From positions 1 through 62,280 of IMG/VR virus record IMGVR_UViG_3300030106_001081: DNA of 62,280 nucleotides. The stretch is one strand, 5' to 3'. This document shows, piece after piece, positions 42,901 through 50,016 of this stretch; positions within the stretch are counted from its first letter, which is position 1; every line of letters begins with the position of its first letter. The notes under the pieces were generated by a model. That model was not told where the DNA came from. It saw nothing but the letters and a program-made list of their open reading frames with translations, and ran no database searches. This DNA comes from a virus. Both the position numbers and the translations under genes were made by a program.

Positions 42901-44440
42901 CTTCTATCTTCTCTCCATCATCACCAAAAGTTAGACCAACATTGGCAGGGATATTAATATCTGTAGTAGCAGTAAGATTAAGATCGGCTGAAGCACTAAT
43001 AGTTAAATCTGTACCATCACCTTCAATTTTTTCACCATCATCACCGAAAGTTAACCCTATACTAGCAGGTATATTTATGTCCCCACCTGAACCTACACTG
43101 ATGCTAATATCTGTTCCATCTGATTCTATCTTCTCATTTCCAGAGCCATCAAGAACTAAACCTACACCTGAAGGAATAATAACGTCTGAGGTAGCAGCTA
43201 AATTTATTTTACCCCCAGAAGTAATCGTTAAATCTGTGTTATCACCTTCTATTTTTTCACCAGTACCAAATGTAATACCTACATCAGCAGGAACAACTAC
43301 ATCAGCCGTAGCTGTTAAATTTATATTGTTACCTGATATAGTTAAATCTGTACCGTCACCTTCAATTTTCTCAGCATCATCGCCGAAAGTTAAACCAACA
43401 TTAGCAGGGATATTGATGTCTGTAGTAGCGGTAAGATTAAGATCATTAGAAGAATTAATAGTTAAATCTGTACCATTACCCTCTATCTTCTCCCCATCAT
43501 CACCAAAAGTAACTCCAATATTAGCGGGTATATTTATGTCCCCACCTGAACCCACAGTTATAGAAAGATCAGTACCATCAGACTCTATTTTTTCCGCAGT
43601 AGCAAAAGTAAGCCCAACACCTGATGGTATGTTTACATCTGCAACGGCAGTTAGATTTATATTATTACCTGATATAGTTAAGTCAGTACCATCACCTTCA
43701 ATCTTCTCCCCATCATCACCAAAAGTTAAACCTATATTGGCGGGTATGTTAACATCTCCATTTGCTGCTGCTTCAAGTTCTATATCTCCGCCAGAGTCTA
43801 GAGTTATTGTTGTTCCTACAGCTTCAAATGTACCATCTGCGGTTATAGTTATATTTGCCGCCGCCGCCGCTGTATCAGTGGTTGTAATAGCTAGAGTGCC
43901 GTTAGTGCCTACAGTCATTACAGCCGTGTCATCCGTAGAACCTGTCATGGTAATAACTTTACCATCTATGGCTACATCATCTACAGTAAGTGCAGTGGCG
44001 ACAGTTGTACCCGCAAGATTTACATCTGTTAATAAATCATAAACAGCAGCGCCAGAACCTTGTCCATCAGTAGCTATCATCTTAACTTGCCCTGCTGCAA
44101 TATCTACAGTTGCTCCAGTGCCTTGTTTCATTGTAAGCGTATAACTTGTAGTATTTTCTATTAACCAAACTTTGCTAAGATCGTTTGGTTTTAAAGTTAC
44201 CGTACAAGCTTGACCACCGCCTGTAAGTTTTAAGTATAAAGACCTTGCTTGGTCAGAAGCCCCATCAGCAACTGTTATATCATGAGTAGAAGCATTAGCC
44301 ACTGCTTCCCCAGTAAAACTATAACTAAAAGCTTCAGCGATTAACTCTAAATTTGTATTAGTCGTTGCCCCCCAGTCACCCGACTGTTCACCTGTTCCTA
44401 TCTCTTCTAATCTAAGATGATTTGTATATACACTTGCCAT
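39962..44440 (-). CDS. tail fibre with repeat shaft and S74 intramolecular chaperone domain (1492 aa)
   Basis: The N-terminal part (about 1-120) is a likely virion-attachment domain (Asn-His-Leu-Arg-Leu-Glu-Glu-Ile-Gly-Thr-Gly-Glu-Gln...Trp-Gly-Thr). The shaft consists of near-identical repeats with Asp-Gly-Glu-Lys-Ile-Glu-Gly-Asp-Gly-Thr-Asp-Leu-Thr-Ile-Ser and Asn-Ile-Pro-Ala-Asn-Ile-Gly-Leu-Thr-Phe (about 220-600 and 1015-1150). The C-terminus has a peptidase S74 chaperone domain with the Ser1402...Lys1407 dyad (Ser-Asp-Glu-Arg-Leu-Lys), which trimerises and self-cleaves. Ends in a Lys/Glu coiled coil. The longest fibre, probably the main adhesin. Confidence 0.9.
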   Translation of the reverse strand: MASVYTNHLRLEEIGTGEQSGDWGATTNTNLELIAEAFSYSFTGEAVANASTHDITVADGASDQARSLYLKLTGGGQACTVTLKPNDLSKVWLIENTTSYTLTMKQGTGATVDIAAGQVKMIATDGQGSGAAVYDLLTDVNLAGTTVATALTVDDVAIDGKVITMTGSTDDTAVMTVGTNGTLAITTTDTAAAAANITITADGTFEAVGTTITLDSGGDIELEAAANGDVNIPANIGLTFGDDGEKIEGDGTDLTISGNNINLTAVADVNIPSGVGLTFATAEKIESDGTDLSITVGSGGDINIPANIGVTFGDDGEKIEGNGTDLTINSSNDLNLTATTDINIPANVGLTFGDDAEKIEGDGTDLTISGNNINLTATADVVVPADVGITFGTGEKIEGDNTDLTITSGGKINLAATSDVIIPSGVGLVLDGSGNEKIESDGTDISISVGSGGDINIPASIGLTFGDDGEKIEGDGTDLTISASADLNLTATTDINIPANVGLTFGDDGEKIEGNGTDLTISGNNINLTATADVNIPSGVGLTFATTEKIESDGTDLSITVGSGGDINIPADIGVTFGNDGEKIEGDGTDLTISGNNINLSPTSTVTVSGVIDITDTTDSSDATGDTGALRLEGGASIAKKLYVGTDLSVGGTANLDNTDIDGTLVVDGSNISLDSTTTLNIDNSNTSNGITIGTATSGVPISIGHGTSETTINDNLTVTGDLTINGTTTTVATTNTTVSDHLIKLGQGYTGSANDQGIIFTRGDGSSSNTQNVGFLWDESADTFVVANTNDEAGTTTGNVDLDDYANLRVGALTADDASLFSGGIKVANDGNIGSAGDSDSMAISSSGVVTFTQAPVFPDGSINIADLDIDGGTDIGAAIVDADLFIVDDGAGGTNRKTTASRMKTYFQSNVTASSIAADDIVAGDAAVTIGNGSTSADITIDSGDDIVLDAAGGNIEFKDGGTLQLTLDMDGTGGVQLIKLEVDSDDLVFQQYDGNEVVRIADDRRLYFFDKGGEYIYGDGTDLHIVSGNDINIPANIGLTFGDDGEKIEGDGTDLTISGNNINLTATADVNIPSGVGLTFATAEKIESDGTDLSITVGSGGDINIPANIGLTFGDDGEKIEGDGTDLTISGNIINLSASSSTSFGDGNITNVGDIKLDSISADDTDINVAVTDNSATALTIKQGSDAYLIIDTANSSESVSIGTGISGTAITLGHSTSETTVADNLTVTGTLTQTGVLTANGGVVFNESGADVDFRVEGTGDEQLLVCDAGSDFVAIGETSQVNGGKLSIATSAAGAALSLLTRSTTDAHQCEIIMQKSSTNSGNFAATVDGESLGSIKFRGVNTSTVSDIGAEIQVVQNGAESGTVPADIKFLTNESLAFTIDKSNNVTAVGNVTAYSDERLKDNIITIPEALAKVEAMRGVHYERDAKAGSGVIAQELEKIAPELVDSSQEYKSVSYGNITGYLIEAVKELSAKVKDLEEKLDARSK
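41000..41390. repeat. tail-fibre coding repeats, second block
   Basis: About 390 bp of direct repeats near-identical to those at 42640-43760, with units around AAATCTGTACC(A/G)TCACC, encoding Lys-Ile-Glu-Gly-Asp-Gly-Thr-Asp-Leu-Thr-Ile. They are separated from the first block by non-repetitive fibre sequence. Confidence 0.85.
42640..43760. repeat. tail-fibre coding repeats, first block
   Basis: Roughly a dozen imperfect direct repeats of about 100-120 bp coding the fibre shaft units. High nucleotide identity between copies suggests recent expansion or gene conversion and would favour length variation by recombination. Confidence 0.85.
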
Positions 44441-44451
44441 ATCTTAATCCT

Positions 44452-44892
44452 CTAACCGATTCTTATTATTGCAGTAGTAGCAGACGAAACGGGAAATGTA
44501 ACTGTAAAAGTTTCACTGCTTGTCGTTTTATCAGCCCCGAAGTCTAGCACAGCAACTGCAGGGTTTGTACCCCCAGACTTATATATTAACGCCCCTCTCG
44601 CTGTTATGGATGAACTTGTCCATGTCGTGTCAGAAAAATCTAAATATGCTACAGTCCCATCTGTATCATTTGTGGGATTAGTAGCTATTGTTAACGTGTT
44701 ACCACCCGCTGTATAACCTGTGCCTGAAATCTCATTGGTCGTTGAATATGCTGTAGTAGTGGCATCAAGAGTTGCATCTGAGGTATATAAAGCAATTTTA
44801 AAAGTTTGTGATGTGTCACTACTAAAGTCCATCTCTCCATTTAGAAGAGCAACTTTAAAAGACGTACACATGTAATTACCAGTAAAAGCCAT
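44452..44892 (-). CDS. small beta-rich structural protein
   Basis: A 146-residue Thr/Ser-rich protein with Phe-Lys-Val-Ala-Leu-Leu and beta-sandwich-like alternation, typical of small virion decoration or tail-associated proteins found next to fibres. TAATG overlap with the adaptor gene upstream. Family not certain. Confidence 0.62.
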   Translation of the reverse strand: MAFTGNYMCTSFKVALLNGEMDFSSDTSQTFKIALYTSDATLDATTTAYSTTNEISGTGYTAGGNTLTIATNPTNDTDGTVAYLDFSDTTWTSSSITARGALIYKSGGTNPAVAVLDFGADKTTSSETFTVTFPVSSATTAIIRIG

Positions 44893-45536
44893 TAAGTAGC
44901 ATCCTGCCTATATTGTCCAGAACGATAACTGTCCTGTCGTAGTTTACCATCTACAGTATTCTTTAGTAACCCCAAAGATAATGCGTATTGCTTTTCATAC
45001 ATTGCAACGACATCAGCCTCACCTTTTTGAAACCGTATAGCTTCCACCAAAGCACCATTTAACAACGCTGAGTCAAAATTATCTCCAAGATATGTACCTC
45101 CTGCGGTCACTATGGATGTGGGGTACTTAGCATATGTATGTTCAATTTCATAATTTTGATCTGGAGTTGGAGCTAACATTAAATTTACAGTTGACCCAGT
45201 GGTTTTATGGTAAGCATAAAACTTAGGGCGACCTTGTTTTGCACTTGTAGTTATAGGGTATGCGTCCCGCAAAAAGTTAACATCTTTATTTAATAAATAA
45301 TATATCGTGTTACTATCAATTATAGCAATACTGTAAGTATATAAAAACCCGCTTGGAGGAACATAAAACTTGTTTGTGGCTGTTAAAGGTCCACTATCTA
45401 CATTACGCATAGAAGGTAATTCTACAGCATTAAATATTTTTTGTTCTGCCTGTTGCGTAAACATAGCAAGTTGGTCATCTGTAAATGTCGTTTCGCAAAT
45501 GTCTGCTATATTTGTTTTAAGAGAAGTATAATTCAT
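44892..45536 (-). CDS. head-tail adaptor / neck protein
   Basis: A 214-residue protein beginning Met-Asn-Tyr-Thr-Ser-Leu-Lys followed by Phe-Thr-Asp-Asp-Gln-Leu...Gln-Gln-Ala-Glu-Gln-Lys-Ile, characteristic of small phage adaptor proteins (SU10/T7 gp11-like) with a helical N-terminus and beta core. It ends with a helix containing Glu-Lys-Gln-Tyr. Position after the gp4-like and Cys-rich genes supports a neck role. Exact family needs structure comparison. Confidence 0.72.
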   Translation of the reverse strand: MNYTSLKTNIADICETTFTDDQLAMFTQQAEQKIFNAVELPSMRNVDSGPLTATNKFYVPPSGFLYTYSIAIIDSNTIYYLLNKDVNFLRDAYPITTSAKQGRPKFYAYHKTTGSTVNLMLAPTPDQNYEIEHTYAKYPTSIVTAGGTYLGDNFDSALLNGALVEAIRFQKGEADVVAMYEKQYALSLGLLKNTVDGKLRQDSYRSGQYRQDAT

Positions 45537-45539
45537 ATA

Positions 45540-45893
45540 TTACCCCGTTGTTACCGTAACATCGCCCACTGCGCCTGTTGCTTGTAGATTATTGGGACTC
45601 AATCCGTAAATATTTTTAGCATCACCCACAGGGTCCCAACCCCATTGAATATTCCTACTACTACTTCGCCCTGCAAAATCAGGACGTGGGTTACGTATAG
45701 CCTGCGGGTCATTTACAGGGAACAACCCAAGTTTATTCTGTGGATGATCTGGACTCCAACACTCAATGCAAGCGAGTAAGTTTGTATCTCGTCCACGAAC
45801 AACTAAGTTTTTCAAGTTTTTCAGTTTATACTGAAAACCACAAATATCACATTCTGCTATTGCTCTTTTATTTGATGCAAAAGCTTTAGCCAT
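45540..45893 (-). CDS. Cys-rich small virion protein with two Cys-x2-Cys knuckles
   Basis: A 117-residue protein: Cys-Asp-Ile-Cys near residue 15 and Cys-Ile-Glu-Cys near residue 42 make a likely zinc ribbon. A Pro-rich segment, an Arg-Ser-Ser-Ser-Arg-Asn patch and a Gly/Thr C-terminus follow. I know similar zinc-ribbon proteins next to neck genes in podovirus-like phages. Function unknown; it could stabilise the head-tail joint. Confidence 0.7.
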   Translation of the reverse strand: MAKAFASNKRAIAECDICGFQYKLKNLKNLVVRGRDTNLLACIECWSPDHPQNKLGLFPVNDPQAIRNPRPDFAGRSSSRNIQWGWDPVGDAKNIYGLSPNNLQATGAVGDVTVTTG

Positions 45894-46582
45894 TATATCC
45901 TCCCTACACGGGGAACAAACCGTTCAGAAGTCTTTTCTCTATCTTCACCTGCTGCAAGTGCGTATTGTTCTTCATAAGCTGCTTTTAACATAGTCATACG
46001 ATCTGCAAGTTCAGGCACTTTCATAGCAATATGATAAGCCAAACCTGCTACAAGACAGGGTAAAAATCTAAAATTCATATCTGCGGTTTCAACACCATTA
46101 CCTGCATCTTCAACTCTACGGAGCCTCCAATATACAAAAGTATAAGTGGTGGAGTCATCAGGTACAGGCCATAGATTTATTCTAGGTGCAGCACGTAGTC
46201 GCTCAACCCACACCTGAATAGGTCTACCCCGTGTTAACTTGTTAGGGATAGATGCGTAAGTACTCACACCTATACGACTTATGGTGAGATCGGCTTGGGT
46301 AGTTGTATTACCTGCGTCAGTCCTAATTACATGGTCAAGCAGATCAATAGTATCAGCAGGTAATGTATATTGAGCGGTTCCTGCAGTTAAAGTTTGAGTT
46401 CCGCTATCTATAGTCCAAAGATTTAAACCCCTGTTCTGCCACTCAATAGTCATTAAATTCATAGACCTACGAGCAGTTCTCAAATCGTAACCAGAACGCA
46501 TTTCACGACCTGCACGTTCCCACGCTTCTTCAGCGATCTCCGTGAAGTCCATATCAAAGGCAGTAGTCCCTGAAGTAGCCAT
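45893..46582 (-). CDS. neck protein, P22 gp4-like
   Basis: A 229-residue protein with Ile-Ala-Glu-Glu-Ala-Trp-Glu-Arg-Ala-Gly...Ser-Gly-Tyr-Asp-Leu-Arg-Thr-Ala-Arg-Arg-Ser, then Glu-Trp-Gln-Asn-Arg-Gly-Leu-Asn-Leu-Trp-Thr. This is the signature I associate with gp4-like head-completion proteins that bind under the portal. A helical C-terminus (Glu-Glu-Gln-Tyr-Ala-Leu-Ala) follows. It couples to the next gene with a 1-nt overlap. Confidence 0.8.
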   Translation of the reverse strand: MATSGTTAFDMDFTEIAEEAWERAGREMRSGYDLRTARRSMNLMTIEWQNRGLNLWTIDSGTQTLTAGTAQYTLPADTIDLLDHVIRTDAGNTTTQADLTISRIGVSTYASIPNKLTRGRPIQVWVERLRAAPRINLWPVPDDSTTYTFVYWRLRRVEDAGNGVETADMNFRFLPCLVAGLAYHIAMKVPELADRMTMLKAAYEEQYALAAGEDREKTSERFVPRVGRI

Positions 46583-46585
46583 ATA

Positions 46586-46861
46586 TTACTCCTTAAAGAA
46601 GTCTTCCACTTCTACTAATAATTCTTTCTTGCTCTTTCGCCTGTCAAGCTCAACACCATGTTCTCGCATCATTGCTTCTAATTCTAACTTTGACATAGAT
46701 TTGTAACTAGAAGTTGATCCACCGTTAACTAGTGCTTCTGCCTCTGATAGACTTAAAGCCTTCTCGACAACAAGCTCACCGCCCTTACTATTGTCACGGA
46801 CATTATACAAAGAATTACCATCTTTATCCGTGCCTATTTCTACCATCTTTAAATCTGCCAT
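46586..46861 (-). CDS. small protein with SAP-like helical C-terminus
   Basis: A 91-residue protein. The N-terminal half is beta-like with Asp/Gly, and the C-terminal 35 residues (Met-Ser-Lys-Leu-Glu-Leu-Glu-Ala-Met-Met-Arg, then Arg-Arg-Lys-Ser-Lys-Lys-Glu-Leu) look like a SAP/HeH-type helix-extension-helix nucleic-acid-binding motif. Possibly an internal or assembly protein. Confidence 0.65.
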   Translation of the reverse strand: MADLKMVEIGTDKDGNSLYNVRDNSKGGELVVEKALSLSEAEALVNGGSTSSYKSMSKLELEAMMREHGVELDRRKSKKELLVEVEDFFKE

Positions 46862-46870
46862 ACTCGTCTC

Positions 46871-47083
46871 CTAAGTATATAAAGTTTTCTTACGTTTATT
46901 CTCCATGATAGCGCCACAACCTCGTGCTATACTTCTCTTTCTTCTAGCAAGACCTCCGTTTTTAAAACCTTCTTCTTCAGTTATTCTTTTATAAGCAGCG
47001 GGATACTCTTTAAATAAATCTGATAAAGCTTCTGCGTCGCCGTCTCTTGCTAAAGATATTAATTGTTGTTGTCTGGTACTCAT
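46871..47083 (-). CDS. small basic protein of unknown function
   Basis: A 70-residue protein with an N-terminal helix (Arg-Gln-Gln-Gln-Leu-Ile-Ser-Leu-Ala-Arg) and a Lys/Arg-rich C-terminus with one Cys. ATGA overlap with the next upstream gene. Part of a cluster of small basic proteins between the head and neck genes. Confidence 0.58.
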   Translation of the reverse strand: MSTRQQQLISLARDGDAEALSDLFKEYPAAYKRITEEEGFKNGGLARRKRSIARGCGAIMENKRKKTLYT

Positions 47084-47349
47084 CTTCGTCTCCTAGCTAA
47101 CCCGCCTTGTCGCATTTTCACTGTAGCAGGTTTTGTGTTTTTTACTACAGTTTTTCCCTTTGAACCTTCTCGCTTCTTTTTCTTAGCTGTTGCAGCTCTT
47201 TGAGATTGGCTTAAACTACTGGCCTTGCTTCTTGGTAAGCATCTATCGGGGTTCTTCTTATCTTTAGAAGTACCGCACTTACCTTTTATTTTTCCGTCCG
47301 TACCAATACGGACCCAATCTTGTTTAACCCAATCTTTAAGAGCGCCCAT
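47080..47349 (-). CDS. small Lys-rich protein (DUF5872/DUF6321-like type)
   Basis: An 89-residue protein: Trp-Val-Lys-Gln-Asp-Trp-Val-Arg-Ile, then Cys-Gly-Thr...Cys-Leu-Pro-Arg-Ser-Lys-Ala, then poly-basic repeats ending in Arg-Arg-Arg-Arg. It resembles a short conserved phage/algal-virus type with Trp...Cys-Gly...Cys-x-Pro...Lys-Ala, whose function is unknown. The ATG overlaps the upstream TAA. Confidence 0.62.
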   Translation of the reverse strand: MGALKDWVKQDWVRIGTDGKIKGKCGTSKDKKNPDRCLPRSKASSLSQSQRAATAKKKKREGSKGKTVVKNTKPATVKMRQGGLARRRR

Positions 47350-47489
47350 TACTTTTTCTTCTTCTTCTTTTTAGTGGCAGAACTTACAACCTTTTCAAGT
47401 TTTTTAGCCTGCCCTGCATGTGAACGAGAAGCTTTCTTTAATGCCCGTGCAACACGTTTAACAGTTGATTTTTTTCTTGCACTTAACAT
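47349..47489 (-). CDS. tiny Lys-rich protein (46 aa)
   Basis: A 46-residue very basic protein (Lys-Arg-Val-Ala-Arg-Ala-Leu-Lys-Lys-Ala-Ser, ending in seven Lys). The TAATG overlaps at both ends (47489 and 47349) show an unbroken chain of translational coupling. Probably DNA-binding or capsid-associated. Confidence 0.6.
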   Translation of the reverse strand: MLSARKKSTVKRVARALKKASRSHAGQAKKLEKVVSSATKKKKKKK

Positions 47490-47656
47490 TATTTCTTCTT
47501 CTTTTTGCCCTTACTACCTTTTGCATAGTTAGGGTCTTTACAATATTTAGAAGCAGCCATATTAGCATAAGCGCTTGGATAAGTATCAAAGGTTCGTTTT
47601 GCCCAAGCTTTACCTTTTGGACAAATCTTACCTCCAGATTTATAATATCTACGCAT
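47489..47656 (-). CDS. tiny basic protein (55 aa) with two Cys
   Basis: A 55-residue protein: Met-Arg-Arg-Tyr-Tyr-Lys-Ser-Gly-Gly-Lys-Ile-Cys-Pro-Lys-Gly-Lys-Ala-Trp-Ala-Lys-type start, Tyr-Pro-Ser-Ala-Tyr-Ala-Asn, then Cys-Lys-Asp-Pro and poly-Lys end. It resembles the 103-residue protein at 49089-49400 (Met-Arg-Glu-Tyr-Tyr-Lys-Arg-Gly start). TAATG coupling to the next gene. Confidence 0.62.
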   Translation of the reverse strand: MRRYYKSGGKICPKGKAWAKRTFDTYPSAYANMAASKYCKDPNYAKGSKGKKKKK

Positions 47657-47658
47657 GA

Positions 47659-47985
47659 CTACCTCATTTTAACAGGACGTACACCTTTTTTAGCTATACC
47701 TGATCCACGTACCTTAGACTTCTTGCCACCGTTAGCTGCGCCTTTGGTTTTGCCGCCCGCCATCATTTTCTTAACCATTTTGCCCTTGGCATAACCCTTC
47801 TTCATCATGCCGCCTGCTTTCATCATTTTAAAATCATCACCAGATATTTTTCCATCGTTATTTTTATCTAGTTTTTTCTGCCCACCAACAAGTTTACCTG
47901 CAGCCATCATTTTCTTGGCTTTGCCACCTGCCATCATCTTCTTGACCATTTTGCCTTTAGCCATCATTTTCTTTTTCATCTTCAT
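47659..47985 (-). CDS. Met/Lys/Gly-repeat protein with EF-hand-like loop
   Basis: A 108-residue protein. The start at 47985 has AAGGA at proper spacing; the longer frame lies in the previous gene. It has repeats of Lys-Met-Val-Lys-Lys-Met-Met-Ala-Gly-Gly-Lys and an EF-hand-like loop at 40-51 (Asp-Lys-Asn-Asn-Asp-Gly-Lys-Ile-Ser-Gly-Asp-Asp), ending in a basic tail. A high positive charge suggests DNA or capsid-interior contact. The repeats are visible as CATCATTTTCTT-type DNA repeats at 47760-47970. Confidence 0.65.
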   Translation of the reverse strand: MKMKKKMMAKGKMVKKMMAGGKAKKMMAAGKLVGGQKKLDKNNDGKISGDDFKMMKAGGMMKKGYAKGKMVKKMMAGGKTKGAANGGKKSKVRGSGIAKKGVRPVKMR

Positions 47986-48661
47986 CTTCTTCTTCCTTAT
48001 ACAAGTTGTTGAAAACACGTTGAGTATCCCACACATATTCATGATTTTGTTTAGAATGAAAAATGTGTTGGTTTGGTCTAAAGTCTGGTGCGCCTTCACC
48101 AGTCTCAAACCACGCAGGGTGCGTGACCCGAACTCTATTATTGGGTAAAGCAACAATATTACCCGTATACTCACCTGCGTCTAACAACTCCAAAACATGG
48201 CTTTGTTTATGCTGTGCAGGGTCGTCCGCTACTTCACTGTTTGTATAATCCACAGTAAAATAGTATTTCGCAGGATAGAACTCTCCATCAACCTTTGCTA
48301 TCCAAGGTGCAGGGCTTGCTCTATTCAAGACATAGACTGAATGATCGTGAGACATACAATCCCAAGGTTGTGCTATGTAAGGTGGTAATTCTGTGGGCCA
48401 CTCTTCATAAGTCACATCAGCAACAAGAGCTGTTAACGGCATTCTTGCCCACATAGCCCCACCGTGTACGTTAGGCTCATCCGTATCATCAGTTTCACAC
48501 CCAGTAAATATTACTTGGAAACTAAGAGTCCTATTCGGCATTGTTGTTACTGCAACCACCATAGCGTGTAAAAATTCTCCGTGATACTCTATAAAATTCT
48601 TCGTGTACTCTCTTCTCACCCATGCTTTAAAATAAGGTATATTACTTTGTAGATATGCCAT
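47957..48661 (-). CDS. conserved-looking phage protein of unknown function (234 aa)
   Basis: The N-terminus Met-Ala-Tyr-Leu-Gln-Ser-Asn-Ile-Pro-Tyr-Phe-Lys-Ala-Trp-Val-Arg-Arg-Glu and later Trp-Ala-Arg-Met-Pro, Gln-Pro-Trp-Asp-Cys, His-Pro-Ala-Trp-Phe-Glu-Thr-Gly-Glu-Gly-Ala-Pro-Asp match a conserved protein type I have seen in marine tailed phages. It lies between the capsid and neck genes, has no membrane helix and ends in an acidic tail. Probably a structural or assembly protein; role unknown. Confidence 0.72.
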   Translation of the reverse strand: MAYLQSNIPYFKAWVRREYTKNFIEYHGEFLHAMVVAVTTMPNRTLSFQVIFTGCETDDTDEPNVHGGAMWARMPLTALVADVTYEEWPTELPPYIAQPWDCMSHDHSVYVLNRASPAPWIAKVDGEFYPAKYYFTVDYTNSEVADDPAQHKQSHVLELLDAGEYTGNIVALPNNRVRVTHPAWFETGEGAPDFRPNQHIFHSKQNHEYVWDTQRVFNNLYKEEEDEDEKENDG

Positions 48662-48779
48662 CCTTCTTTTTTCTCTCCTTCTCCGCTGCCTTTTTTCTCT
48701 TCTGCGAGAGTTTAGACATTTTATTTTTCATTGGTGGGTTCATTATTTGTTTACCCATTTGTGCGCGAGATATAGCCAT
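48642..48779 (-). CDS. small basic protein sharing the capsid N-terminal peptide
   Basis: A 45-residue ORF. It begins Met-Ala-Ile-Ser-Arg-Ala-Gln, identical to the start of the major capsid protein, then Met-Gly-Lys-Gln-Ile-Met-Asn-Pro-Pro, followed by Lys/Arg-rich helix. The first 21 nt are almost identical in the two genes. It overlaps the ends of both neighbours. Likely a small assembly or capsid-bound protein. Confidence 0.6.
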   Translation of the reverse strand: MAISRAQMGKQIMNPPMKNKMSKLSQKRKKAAEKERKKKDGISTK

Positions 48780-49087
48780 TAGCCATTCCTTGTAAATTTA
48801 CCACCTTGCGTAGCTGCACCCATACCACGAGCCATACCACCACCACTCATCCTTTGAGCGGGAAAACCAAAAGACTTACCTTTCATAGCATCATCTCCAT
48901 AATTATACATATTACTTATATTTTCCCCTGCTTTTTTAGTTGTGTCAGTCGTTTTATTTCTTTCACCTCTTTGTTCTGTTAGGGCATCTTTCACATCTCT
49001 ATTAAAAGACTCAAAATTACGCTTATACCTTCTAAAATCAGCTAAATCTTTATTTACCTTTGGTTTAGTTAGTTTTTTTCTTGACAT
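48779..49087 (-). CDS. small basic structural-region protein
   Basis: A 102-residue protein: a Lys/Arg-rich helical first half, a Thr/Lys middle, and a Gly/Met-rich C-terminus (Ser-Gly-Gly-Gly-Met-Ala-Arg-Gly-Met-Gly-Ala-Ala-Thr-Gln-Gly-Gly) that I have seen in small proteins of marine phages. It lies between the capsid and neck clusters. Function unknown. Confidence 0.6.
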   Translation of the reverse strand: MSRKKLTKPKVNKDLADFRRYKRNFESFNRDVKDALTEQRGERNKTTDTTKKAGENISNMYNYGDDAMKGKSFGFPAQRMSGGGMARGMGAATQGGKFTRNG

Positions 49088-49088
49088 A

Positions 49089-49400
49089 TTAACACTTCCA
49101 CCTTCTTCTTGCTTGCCGTAAACGGCTGTTAGGGTCTTTTGCTGCTTTAGGAAACTTCTTCATCTGCCCTGCTGAACGAGCGCAATATGATTTTCTACGG
49201 GCAGCTCTCTTACCTGTAGGTTTGTCTTCTGTAACAGCGGTCTTGAGTTTTGATCCAGGGTTGTTTCTTCTATACTTAGCAACGCCTTTAGCGGTCATAC
49301 CCGCACCAGACTTCGTGGGGCGCTTGTCCCCACTTTTGATGGACATGCCTTTCATGCCCTTGCCTTTTACTTTGCGCCCTCTTTTGTAATATTCACGCAT
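49089..49400 (-). CDS. small basic Cys-containing protein (DUF6321-like)
   Basis: A 103-residue protein with Gly-Met-Thr-Ala-Lys-Gly-Val-Ala-Lys-Tyr-Arg-Arg-Asn-Asn-Pro-Gly-Ser-Lys-Leu, then Arg-Arg-Lys-Ser-Tyr-Cys-Ala-Arg-Ser, and Lys-Asp-Pro-Asn-Ser-Arg-Leu...Trp-Lys-Cys. This is the pattern of short conserved phage proteins often annotated DUF6321. Strong positive charge suggests contact with DNA or the capsid interior. 8-nt overlap with the upstream gene. Confidence 0.68.
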   Translation of the reverse strand: MREYYKRGRKVKGKGMKGMSIKSGDKRPTKSGAGMTAKGVAKYRRNNPGSKLKTAVTEDKPTGKRAARRKSYCARSAGQMKKFPKAAKDPNSRLRQARRRWKC

Positions 49401-49995
49401 GAAATACAGTTATCATATCAGCAACATCTAAAGTGTATTTGATAGATAAACCACTCCTAAATATAACCCCCTCTGAAGGTATTGTTCTGTCAATAACTGT
49501 GTTTGCCGTGCCTATAGTCCGTGACTTAAATAAAGTCGTGCCATCTTCAGGTGCGCCGTCAATAAATTCTACGTCTCCTGCAGTGCCGCCAGATGTAATA
49601 GACATCCCTTTTAATCGTACTCTATTACTACCGTTTACAGCTTGAGCGCAGGTTGTTCCAGAACCAACTTTTATATTAGCTGCATACTGTTCAGAACACT
49701 CTACAGCGGTTACTGTTAAAAATAGTTTTGTACCTGCAACTGCTTCTGCAGAACCTGTAGAAGTAATAGTCTCTGTCATAGCGTCACCAAAAACATCAGT
49801 ACCTGTTATGGTACAAGTTTTTGAATTATCGCCAGTCCCTGTTGTTGTCACTATAACATTCCTAGCCGCACCTCCTGCAAAAGTGGTATTCGCCATCGTT
49901 GCTGAAGTATCTGGTCTGGCTGCTGTAACTAATCGGTCATCATCCGAAGCATTTTCGTCATTTATGGTGAGCGCTAGTACGTCTGAAAGTCCCAT
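49393..49995 (-). CDS. beta-rich structural protein (200 aa)
   Basis: A Thr/Ser/Ala/Gly-rich protein with Ile-Thr-Gly-Thr-Asp-Val-Phe-Gly-Asp-Ala-Met-Thr-Glu and short beta strands typical of head decoration or fibre proteins. Located directly downstream of the 243-residue structural gene. No family certain. Confidence 0.65.
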   Translation of the reverse strand: MGLSDVLALTINDENASDDDRLVTAARPDTSATMANTTFAGGAARNVIVTTTGTGDNSKTCTITGTDVFGDAMTETITSTGSAEAVAGTKLFLTVTAVECSEQYAANIKVGSGTTCAQAVNGSNRVRLKGMSITSGGTAGDVEFIDGAPEDGTTLFKSRTIGTANTVIDRTIPSEGVIFRSGLSIKYTLDVADMITVFHA

Positions 49996-50016
49996 ATTAA
50001 TCTCCTATTTTGGGTA

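Noticed and set aside
42252-44042. 596-residue plus-strand ORF
   Set aside because: Antisense to the tail-fibre repeats; Ser/Pro/Val-rich mirror sequence without start signals.
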